This document shows, piece after piece, positions 51,918 to 58,692 of a DNA stretch of 58,692 bases; positions within the stretch are counted from its first letter, which is position 1, and the number at the start of each line of letters is the position of its first letter. Origin of the DNA: Candidatus Kapaibacterium sp. (lineage in GTDB: Bacteria > Bacteroidota > Ignavibacteria > Kapaibacteriales > UBA4661); assembly GCA_025455065.1 (NCBI GenBank), contig JALONG010000024.1, positions 1-58,692 of the forward strand, in the 5' to 3' direction. Below the pieces are notes generated by a model, which was not told the DNA's origin, made no database searches, and was given only the letters and a program-made list of their open reading frames with translations. The translations under genes and the position numbers were made by a program.

Positions 51918-54026
51918 TTATGTAATTTCAGAAAGAATGGGTAAGTAAAGAGTCACCCGAGTTCCAGATGGAATTCCATTCGGCATAAATAAATCTTCGT
52001 ATTGTACATTCTGTTCTTGCATATTAAAGGCATTTAATAGCGCTAAACGCTCTGTATTGACGCGGGTAGAACGACCTAGGCCCGACGAAAATTTTAGATT
52101 GCCTTGAGCGTACTTCCTTCCAACGCCATTATCTTCAACGGTACAGAGAATAAACGCATTATTACCCACTGTGGTATAATGAAATGAAATGTTTATATTG
52201 CCTTTTCGTGATTGATGAGGAAATTTGTAGTTAAAATCCTGAAGCAATCCAATTCCGTATTTAACAGAATTTTCTATATAAGGTTGAGTAAGCATTGCAG
52301 GAATACGAACTTGCAAATATGAAACTATGTGACTGTCATTAATTGAATAATCAAAAGTATTTCCTGTTCGTAATTGCTCAAGAGCAAGGTATTCGCGTAG
52401 AAAGAGGATCTCATCTTGTAAAGATATGCTTGTATTATCGCTGTTATTAAGAATATTACGCAATAATCTCGAAAAAACTCCAATGTAATGTGATGCTTTA
52501 CTCGTCTCCTGCTGAACTACTAACGATTCAAGCGAAGAAAGTGAGTTGAAAATAAAGTGCGGATTCATTTGCAAATAGAGCGTTTGTAGTTGTAAACTCA
52601 TTGATCTGTTTTGTATCTGCTCTTTTTCAAGTTGTAGCTCAATTGAGTGAACAAGCATTTGCTCGTTTTCACGTCTAATAAGTTGGTAGTGCCTTTCAAT
52701 TGATGTTTGACGTTGTAGCGAATTTACCAGATATACCAATGTTAGGGTTAATGTGAAAAGCCCAACAATAAGTATGATAAGGACTGTTGGAGAAAACCAC
52801 TGCCAGATTATTGCAATGCTATTATCATTTATTTGGGAATCCCAAATATTTTTCTCAAATATTTGTTCAAGAACTTCAATTGAAGAAAGAATCAGCCCTT
52901 GAGAATTTTTTCCGCCCACAACAAAAACTCTTGCTTGATATTGTCTTCCATAATCATCAAATACGGGGGTGCTGATTGATGAAGCATTTGATAGAGGTTC
53001 CAAAAGATTTGGACCACGACTGCTTTTTTCTAAAGCTATATTAAGCCATTCGGATTTATTGCTTATTGCTTGTCCTTTGTTTTGCCCACCTAATACGAGA
53101 ATTGAATCTACGTTCCACTGAACAAGAGCTTGTCCATTGCTGCAATGGGAAAGCGATGCTATTTTTCTAAAACCCGACAATGATTCTATGCAAATTATTG
53201 ATGAATCAGTGTATTGAGATAAGGAATTGCCATTGTTACCAAGTATAAGCAGTCGATTATCGAATAACCTTAATAGAGAAGGAGATTGAAATAAGAATGG
53301 ATACTCATTAAAATAGCACCATGCGGATTTTTTTTCATCATACCAATATATACTATTTGTATGAAGAGAAGTATTTTTAGATATGGCGATTGCTTTGCCA
53401 TATGAGGTTAATATTGATACCGCACATAATATGGGTGTAGATTGGCTAGGAAATTCCGTAACAATACGGCTTTGTTTCGTTTTAATATTGAGTATTTCTG
53501 TTGCCTGTATCGGCTTATTGCGACTATCAACTCCTCCAACAACAAGAATTTGCTCATTATCAATAAACGTTGCAGAATGTTTCTTTCTGGCAATACGTAG
53601 CGAGCCGATAATATGCCATGTTTTAGATTCTCTATCAAAATACTCACAAACAGACGTAAGTTTATTCTTTGAGCCAATGCCACTGAGAATAACCAAGTTA
53701 GAATCACCGCGTTGGACTAAAGCTGCTTCTGCGTGAGGTTCAAATGTCGAATTTGCATCAACTACTTCGGTCGTAGATATATTTATGACTTCACAACGAT
53801 TTGTTGCTTGATATTGATTGTTTCTTAATGTATCACTATAACCACCAATTACTAAGATGTAATTATGACTTATTGCCGCAAGGTTACATGAGAAGCGGGG
53901 AATTTTCAAATAGCCCTTAATTTTCCATTGTAACGTAGAATTGCTATCAGACCCATACATTGCAGATATATGAAATAATAGGGCAGATACCTGAATAATG
54001 ATCGTCCGATATACCATATTTCTCAT
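51918..54026 (-). CDS. Kelch-propeller sensor histidine kinase (LytS-type)
   Basis: This 702-residue protein joins an extracytoplasmic Kelch-repeat beta-propeller (about residues 30-390) to a kinase. Kelch blades carry the paired glycines and spaced Trp ('VCEYFDRESKTWHIIGSLRI', 'HSATFIDNEQILVVGGVDS', 'VFVVGGKNSQGLILSSIEVL'). A TM helix ('WFSPTVLIILIVGLFTLTLT') and coiled coil follow. The kinase core is the His_kinase family: H in 'QMNPHFIFNSLSSLESLVVQ', N-box 'YIENSVKYGI', G-box 'VEDNGVGRKYAQGN' and a final 'GLGRSTRVNTERLALLN'. The start overlaps the stop of the Kelch-only gene by 4 bp (ATGA). I know of propeller-type LytS sensors in Bacteroidota, but they usually carry Reg_prop repeats rather than Kelch. 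Confidence 0.9.
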   Translation of the reverse strand: MRNMVYRTIIIQVSALLFHISAMYGSDSNSTLQWKIKGYLKIPRFSCNLAAISHNYILVIGGYSDTLRNNQYQATNRCEVINISTTEVVDANSTFEPHAEAALVQRGDSNLVILSGIGSKNKLTSVCEYFDRESKTWHIIGSLRIARKKHSATFIDNEQILVVGGVDSRNKPIQATEILNIKTKQSRIVTEFPSQSTPILCAVSILTSYGKAIAISKNTSLHTNSIYWYDEKKSAWCYFNEYPFLFQSPSLLRLFDNRLLILGNNGNSLSQYTDSSIICIESLSGFRKIASLSHCSNGQALVQWNVDSILVLGGQNKGQAISNKSEWLNIALEKSSRGPNLLEPLSNASSISTPVFDDYGRQYQARVFVVGGKNSQGLILSSIEVLEQIFEKNIWDSQINDNSIAIIWQWFSPTVLIILIVGLFTLTLTLVYLVNSLQRQTSIERHYQLIRRENEQMLVHSIELQLEKEQIQNRSMSLQLQTLYLQMNPHFIFNSLSSLESLVVQQETSKASHYIGVFSRLLRNILNNSDNTSISLQDEILFLREYLALEQLRTGNTFDYSINDSHIVSYLQVRIPAMLTQPYIENSVKYGIGLLQDFNYKFPHQSRKGNINISFHYTTVGNNAFILCTVEDNGVGRKYAQGNLKFSSGLGRSTRVNTERLALLNAFNMQEQNVQYEDLFMPNGIPSGTRVTLYLPILSEIT

Positions 54027-55459
54027 GATTGTTGCCTACTTTCGAGATTTGCAACATTGGGGCTATCAAGAATCTTTACACGTAGCTTACGTCGGATGCG
54101 CAGAATTTTTAAAGTGATGTACAGAAGACCAATGATAAGTAGAATAATCAGTAAATGTAATGCGATGATTACATAATGAGAGAAAAGTTTCTTTTGTAAC
54201 CGCAAACGAGAAATCAAGGAGGAAGGAATATTAATTAATGCCTTATCTGAAGTTTCAAGAATTTCTATACTATTGTGAAGAACATTACTTCCATTCTCTC
54301 CACCAATAGCAAGAACAGATTTCTTCGTAATTGCTCCCTGGAGATTACGTACTTCCAGCACTATTGCCTGCATTTCAACTCTCATTTGTAATAACTTCGG
54401 GGCTTCTACAACCGACCCGCTTTCCAAGTCGAACCACTCTGATTGCTGCTGAGGTTCTCTTCCTACTTGAATTGAGCCTCCAATGATTAAACCAATATTA
54501 TTACCCCAACTTATCATTTGACCAATTACTCGACTCTCAAAAGATAAATTCTTGATGGGATGAAAACCCAATGAGTTTTCCACAAGCATAATTGGGGCTT
54601 GGGGCTTACTCGCCCAAGTAGTACTAAAAAGAGCGAATTGATTATCCGATAGCCGTACTCCGTTGCCCGCGATAACACCTTGAAATGCTCGTTTCCATTG
54701 ATTTTTTGCTTTGTCATACTCGTAAAGGCAGGCATTACGAAAACTATCTTTTCCGCCGGTCCGTCCTCCGGTAGCAAGAATTCTCCCCGGCGCTGCTATT
54801 TGTGATATAAAAAGGGTTGTTATTTCTGAAGGAGAGGGGAAATGAGCAATTGCGTGGCTTTTTCTTGTCGTGATATTGAAAATCTCCGCATCACTAATGA
54901 CTGCCTGACCAGACCTGCCGCCAACGATAAGTATTTCTTCCGAATTTATCATTATTGCCGAATGCATCCAGCGAGCGGTGACGAGGTTGCCAATAATTTC
55001 CCACTGACCGGTTTTGCGATTATACAGTTCACAAACCGAAGTTACTTTTTTACTTGTGTCCAATCCTCCTAAGATAATAACATTGGAGTCAATAGTTCGT
55101 ATTAAGGCTCCATGAGCATGTCCTACATTCATTGAAGATGCCATAAATACACAACAACGTTCAATATCAATAATTTCACACTCCCGGCTAACAACGCCTT
55201 CTTCTCCGCGCCAAGAAACATTCTGTATGAACCCTGCCGTTACTAAAACTTGCGTGGGAGAAAGCGCTATCGCTCCAAACCGATGATATCCATTATGAAG
55301 ATTGCCAAAATGTTTCCATCGGAGTTCTTCTTTCTGTGCAAATGTTTGCAACGGTAATAAACTCCATATAATCGTAATAGCTTTGAGTGTCCATAGTAAA
55401 TATTTACTTACAATGTCGCGGTAATTGACAGACCAAAATAAACAAACAGACCAAAGCAT
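54023..55459 (-). CDS. Kelch-propeller membrane protein without kinase (putative co-receptor)
   Basis: This 478-residue protein starts with two hydrophobic stretches, the second ('AITIIWSLLPLQTFAQ') a likely signal peptide. The Kelch propeller covers about residues 45-410 and aligns along its whole length with that of the neighbouring kinase: compare 'VCELYNRKTGQWEIIGNLVT' with 'VCEYFDRESKTWHIIGSLRI', and 'HSAIMINSEEILIVGGRSGQ' with 'HSATFIDNEQILVVGGVDS'. A TM helix ('YVIIALHLLIILLIIGLLYI') and a basic cytoplasmic tail of about 30 residues end the protein; there is no kinase. It is first in the operon and overlaps the kinase by 4 bp, suggesting coupled translation and a physical partnership. 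The function is inferred. Confidence 0.88.
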   Translation of the reverse strand: MLWSVCLFWSVNYRDIVSKYLLWTLKAITIIWSLLPLQTFAQKEELRWKHFGNLHNGYHRFGAIALSPTQVLVTAGFIQNVSWRGEEGVVSRECEIIDIERCCVFMASSMNVGHAHGALIRTIDSNVIILGGLDTSKKVTSVCELYNRKTGQWEIIGNLVTARWMHSAIMINSEEILIVGGRSGQAVISDAEIFNITTRKSHAIAHFPSPSEITTLFISQIAAPGRILATGGRTGGKDSFRNACLYEYDKAKNQWKRAFQGVIAGNGVRLSDNQFALFSTTWASKPQAPIMLVENSLGFHPIKNLSFESRVIGQMISWGNNIGLIIGGSIQVGREPQQQSEWFDLESGSVVEAPKLLQMRVEMQAIVLEVRNLQGAITKKSVLAIGGENGSNVLHNSIEILETSDKALINIPSSLISRLRLQKKLFSHYVIIALHLLIILLIIGLLYITLKILRIRRKLRVKILDSPNVANLESRQQS

Positions 55460-55569
55460 AGTATTTCAAGATTTTGACACGGAAATAGAGAGTGTAAATC
55501 TAAAGAGATGCTATAATAAGAAATATTTCTCCAAATGCCATAGAAAATTCTGTAAGAAAAAAGGGAATT

Positions 55570-55620
55570 TCATACAGTCAGGAGCCCAATTCATACAATC
55601 AAAAGCCCAACTCATACAAT
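55570..55620. promoter_or_regulatory. 21-bp-spaced direct repeats, putative LytTR operator
   Basis: Three copies of a nine-base word occur at exact 21-bp spacing: TCATACAGT (55570), TCATACAAT (55591) and TCATACAAT (55612). The spacers between the first copies are similar (CAGGAGCCCAAT and CAAAAGCCCAAC). A nine-base half-site repeated with a 12-bp spacer is the architecture known for LytTR regulators such as AgrA. The array ends 17 bp before the -33 element of the NHL promoter, a normal activator position. Confidence 0.5.
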
Positions 55621-55636
55621 ATTGACCTTCCTGCTC

Positions 55637-55668
55637 TTGTTATCCCCTACACAGATATAGTAGTTTTG
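55637..55668 (+). promoter_or_regulatory. Bacteroidota-type promoter of the NHL gene
   Basis: TTG at 55637-55639 is followed after 21 bp by TAGTTTTG at 55661-55668, an exact TAnnTTTG. The spacing equals that of the AraC promoter at 8630-8662. The start codon is at 55777, so the leader is about 100 nt. Confidence 0.55.
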
Positions 55669-55776
55669 CAGCCAAGAATACCGTAAAAAACATTGACGTG
55701 AATTCTTTTTCTTGGCAATTAATAACTCTCCGGCGTTACAGTGGAGATTCAGTGTATTATTTTTTTTGGAGTTTTT

Positions 55777-58692
55777 ATGAATGTTCACACTTTGTCGAAT
55801 CGCAATAATTCTTTGGAGCGATTTCGGCATCTCAAGGATTACCACACTAAACATGGTGCTGCGTTTGCGGCTATGGTTTATATGCTGGTGATTTTCTCGC
55901 TTCCAATGATGAGTTTTGCTCAAGTTGGTACTGTTTCTACCTTTTCGGGTACAGGGATACCCATGGCAAATGGATATATGGTAGATGGTGGAGCTTTAAC
56001 AACCGCAAAATATCGGAATGCAAGGTCAATCACACTAACGCCCTCTGGTAATCTTTATGTGCTTGATGCTTATGCTGTTAGGCAAGTCAATCCTGTTTCC
56101 GGTGATGTAATTACTTTAGCTGGGGCAGACGAAGCAGGCTATGTTGATGGGCCTGGTGTTGTTGCAAGGTTTGAAAGCCCAAGCAATATTTCGTCGGATA
56201 ATTCAGGTAATCTTTATGTTACCGATGCTAACAGAATTAGGATGATAACTCCAAGCGGTGACGTTAGTACATTTGCAGGAAATGGAATTAGTGGGCATGT
56301 GAATGGTTTTCGTACGTTAGCACAATTCAGTTCCCCAAATAGCATGGCATTTGACAGTTTCGGCAATATGTACGTGAGTGATAACCATAGAGTTCGTAAA
56401 ATTGCTCCGGATGGTATGGTTTCAACGCTTTTTAACAACCTATATAATACAGACATAATTCAGAATGCAGGAGCGTTAGCTGTTGATCAGAATAATAATC
56501 TTTATATTGGTGGCGTAGGTATCTGGAAGGTAACCCCATCGGGTGATTTTTCTTTTTTATTTCAAAGCTGGAATGTATCGTATATTGATGGTTTTCCTGG
56601 TGGATCACTCGTCATGCCATTAGGTATGAGTGTTGATCCACAGGGAAACTTGTTATTGGCACAGGGGTTTATTATTACAAAACTTACGCCGTTAGGCGCA
56701 TATAGAATTGCTGGTGCTGATTATTCGTACGGTTATATTGATGGTCATGGTAGTGTGGCAAAGTTCTACAATGCCTCTGGAGTGGTTCAAAATGCTGCCG
56801 GAGAACTTTTTGTTGCTGATAATACCAATCAGCGAGTACGCAAAATTACGCCTGGTCCCGCCGCGCAACCTCCAACATGGGTAAACCAAACGCCATCATT
56901 GAATGGCACAATAGGTGCTCCATACAGTTATACTTTCCTTGCCAATGGTATTCCAACACCAACCTATAGCCTTATAAGCGGTACACTTCCTTCGGGATTG
57001 AGTTTTAATCCAAGCACAGGTGTTCTTTCAGGTACTCCAACTTTGGCTGGTAGCTTTGGGCCGATAGTTATCGGCGCAAGCAACAGTGCTGGGGCAATCA
57101 CAAGTACACCGTTTATTATAGTAATACCGAGTGTCAATCAGTCTCCGACATGGGTAAATCAAAGCCCTGCACTTACAGCAAATGTCGGTGCCGCATACAG
57201 CTATACCTTTCTTGCTAATGGTATTCCAACCCCCACTTATAGCCTTGTAAGCGGTACGATTCCTGCTGGCTTGAGTTTTAACCCAAGCACAGGTGAATTT
57301 TCAGGCACACCGACCACAGCAGGCAGTTATGGACCAATAGTAATTGGTGCAAGTAATAGCGAAGGTTCAATTACTAGTATCCCCTTTACTATCGTTGTTT
57401 CGAGTGTCAATCAAGCCCCAACATGGGTAAACCAAACGCCATCATTGATAGCAAATGTTGGCACCGCTTATAGCTACATCTTCCTTGCTAATGGTATTCC
57501 AAACCCTACCTACAGCCTTGTAAGCGGTACACTTCCACCAGGGTTGAGTTTTAATCCCTCTACAGGCGAACTCTCCGGCACACCTACGACGGCAGGCAGT
57601 TACGGACCGATAGTTATTGACGCTAGTAACAGCGAAGGCTCTATTACAAGCACTCCGTTTACGATTGTTGTGCCAACAGTTTCTTGTACATATCCCGTTA
57701 CAACCTTTGCTGGAGGCGGCGCGAGTGCAGTTGTCGATGGCACAGGCACAAGCGCACAATTTGGTAGAATCTACGGCATGGGTGCCGATGTGGCAGGAAA
57801 TATCTATCTGACCGACGGCGCTGCCGGAACGGGTCAAGCAAAGATTCGCAAAATTACTCCCGCAGGAGTTGTTTCAACGATTTATACAAATCCTACTCCT
57901 AGCCAACTTCTATCACCTGGCTTAGGTACAGATGCTTCCGGCAATGTATATTTTGCTGAAGGAAAAATCATCAAAAAATTAAGCCCCGCCGGTACAGCAA
58001 CAACCATTGCTGATGTCACTGGCGTATCCGGTAATGTACAAGATGTCGCTGTTGATGATGCGGGTTTTGTATATTACACTGATGGGTCGAATATCAATAA
58101 GATTAGCCCTTCGGGTACAAATACCCTCATTACAACAATAGCTGCTGGCATTTATGAATTAGTTGTGTATTCGGACGGTACAATGTATGTCAGTAGCTCA
58201 AATACGGCAGCAAGTCCCGGCAATAGAGTGTATAAAATTACTCCTTCGGGCGTAGTTACTCTACTTGCCAGCGACGGTTTATCAAATCCGAGCGGCTATA
58301 GCGGTAACACGGGCATTGTTCTTGATGCGTCCGGTAACCTATATGTTTCAGATTATCATACCAGCACAATTCGTTATGTGAATACAGCAACGGGTGTCAT
58401 GACCACTATTGCCGGAGCATGGTACACATTTGATGATGTTGATGGCAATGGTCTGAATGCAAGAATCGCACTGCCTTGGGGATTAGGTCTCAACGCAAGC
58501 GGAGAGTTGTACATAGCGAACAATTATACACGTGTTCGCAAACTGAATACGTGCGGTGTTGGCGGATATTTCCCAAATCCCAATGCAAATATAGTCGCCC
58601 CAACATGGGTAAATCAAAGTCCTGCATTAACGGGCAGTGTAGGCGTAGCATACAGCTACACCTTCTTAGCAAATAGCTTCCCGACACCGACA
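55777..58692 (+). CDS. Large secreted NHL-repeat protein with putative Ig (He_PIG) modules, partial
   Basis: The reading frame is open from the ATG at 55777 to the window end (972 codons, no stop). GGAG lies six bases upstream. A signal peptide ends near 'FSLPMMSFAQVG'. NHL-type propeller repeats follow ('PSGNLYVLDAYAVRQVNP', 'DNSGNLYVTDANRIRMITPS', 'ADNTNQRVRKITPG'). Then come three tandem putative-Ig modules of exactly 273 bp period starting at 56872, 57145 and 57418, each beginning 'PTWVNQ' and containing 'GLSFNPSTG' and 'LSGTP'. A second NHL block occupies about 57690-58590, and a fourth Ig module starts at 58600. It is a secreted, probably surface-attached repeat protein; a C-terminal sorting domain may lie outside the window. 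It is divergent from the Kelch operon. Confidence 0.9.
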   Translation, partial: MNVHTLSNRNNSLERFRHLKDYHTKHGAAFAAMVYMLVIFSLPMMSFAQVGTVSTFSGTGIPMANGYMVDGGALTTAKYRNARSITLTPSGNLYVLDAYAVRQVNPVSGDVITLAGADEAGYVDGPGVVARFESPSNISSDNSGNLYVTDANRIRMITPSGDVSTFAGNGISGHVNGFRTLAQFSSPNSMAFDSFGNMYVSDNHRVRKIAPDGMVSTLFNNLYNTDIIQNAGALAVDQNNNLYIGGVGIWKVTPSGDFSFLFQSWNVSYIDGFPGGSLVMPLGMSVDPQGNLLLAQGFIITKLTPLGAYRIAGADYSYGYIDGHGSVAKFYNASGVVQNAAGELFVADNTNQRVRKITPGPAAQPPTWVNQTPSLNGTIGAPYSYTFLANGIPTPTYSLISGTLPSGLSFNPSTGVLSGTPTLAGSFGPIVIGASNSAGAITSTPFIIVIPSVNQSPTWVNQSPALTANVGAAYSYTFLANGIPTPTYSLVSGTIPAGLSFNPSTGEFSGTPTTAGSYGPIVIGASNSEGSITSIPFTIVVSSVNQAPTWVNQTPSLIANVGTAYSYIFLANGIPNPTYSLVSGTLPPGLSFNPSTGELSGTPTTAGSYGPIVIDASNSEGSITSTPFTIVVPTVSCTYPVTTFAGGGASAVVDGTGTSAQFGRIYGMGADVAGNIYLTDGAAGTGQAKIRKITPAGVVSTIYTNPTPSQLLSPGLGTDASGNVYFAEGKIIKKLSPAGTATTIADVTGVSGNVQDVAVDDAGFVYYTDGSNINKISPSGTNTLITTIAAGIYELVVYSDGTMYVSSSNTAASPGNRVYKITPSGVVTLLASDGLSNPSGYSGNTGIVLDASGNLYVSDYHTSTIRYVNTATGVMTTIAGAWYTFDDVDGNGLNARIALPWGLGLNASGELYIANNYTRVRKLNTCGVGGYFPNPNANIVAPTWVNQSPALTGSVGVAYSYTFLANSFPTPT
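56872..57690 (+). repeat. Three 273-bp tandem DNA repeats in the NHL protein gene
   Basis: Units start at 56872, 57145 and 57418, with identical spacing and long stretches of near-identical DNA (for example around TATACCTTTCTTGCTAATGG). They encode 91-residue putative-Ig modules. A fourth unit begins at 58600 after an NHL block. Confidence 0.85.

Larger units (their letters stand above)
55460..55776. promoter_or_regulatory. Divergent control region of the Kelch operon and the NHL gene
   Basis: This 317-bp region contains no gene. It holds a 21-bp direct repeat array (55570-55620), a strong plus-strand promoter (55637-55668) and a GGAG ribosome-binding site six bases before the NHL start codon. 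I found no clean promoter for the minus-strand operon. Confidence 0.6.

Noticed and set aside
56872-57690. Regular repeats considered as a CRISPR array
   Set aside because: The units are 273 bp, tandem and in frame, encoding Ig-like modules; there are no short repeats with unique spacers.

Overview
The window looks like chromosomal DNA of a free-living Gram-negative bacterium of the Bacteroidota/Chlorobi superphylum, possibly a Kapabacteria- or Ignavibacteria-like lineage; this rests on protein style, not on a marker-gene placement. The signs are a type IX-secretion-like C-terminal sorting domain on a giant surface protein, FadL/OmpA/TolC/RND envelope proteins, an inner-membrane transporter combining TerB, FHA and ABC domains, LytS/LytTR two-component pairs, weak Shine-Dalgarno sequences, and two intergenic matches to the Bacteroidota promoter form TTG-N21-TAnnTTTG.

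Layout. 1-5.8 kb (minus strand): a PAS sensor kinase that appears frameshifted at the window edge, a membrane chemoreceptor, and a LytTR regulator with its LytS-type kinase. 6.3-9.7 kb: an aldehyde dehydrogenase and a DUF779 protein (minus) facing a divergent AraC regulator, with a hairpin plus T-run just before the DUF779 start. 9.8-16.1 kb (minus): a metal-efflux operon of a small Cys/His protein, a CzcA-type RND pump fused to a TolC-like outer-membrane factor, and a membrane-fusion lipoprotein; palindromic repeats sit in the fusion linker and between the genes. 16.3-21.4 kb: a TonB-domain lipoprotein, tRNA-Arg(ACG), rpsT, a FadL-like porin, a Gly/Ser/Tyr-rich lipoprotein and a small conserved-looking protein. 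21.6-32.2 kb (mostly plus): a TolC-like protein, three sensor histidine kinases (TPR, multi-TM, 7TMR-DISM), a secreted hypothetical protein and an M19 dipeptidase. 32.2-33.2 kb: a mobile hotspot with a RAYT (REP-associated tyrosine transposase), REP-like arrays on both sides and a 140-bp inverted-repeat element. 33.2-43.5 kb: the TerB-FHA-ABC transporter, a double-OmpA protein, a GAF histidine kinase and a GAF class III adenylate cyclase. 44.3-51.0 kb: a 2256-residue secreted protein with IPT/TIG repeats, plant-type LRRs, Ig-like domains and a sorting domain. 51.1-58.7 kb: an AT-rich block with a LytTR regulator, a Kelch-propeller LytS kinase and a Kelch-propeller membrane protein lacking a kinase, divergent from a large NHL/putative-Ig secreted protein that runs off the window.

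The most interesting candidate is this last block. Two full-length paralogous Kelch propellers, only one carrying a kinase, overlap by 4 bp and are followed by a LytTR regulator. In the divergent intergenic region, 21-bp direct repeats with the geometry of LytTR operators lie just upstream of a good promoter for the NHL gene. This suggests a self-contained receptor-to-surface-protein circuit. The window also holds several repeat families: two copies of a 113-114 bp MITE, RAYT-linked REPs, and palindromes inside or between efflux genes.
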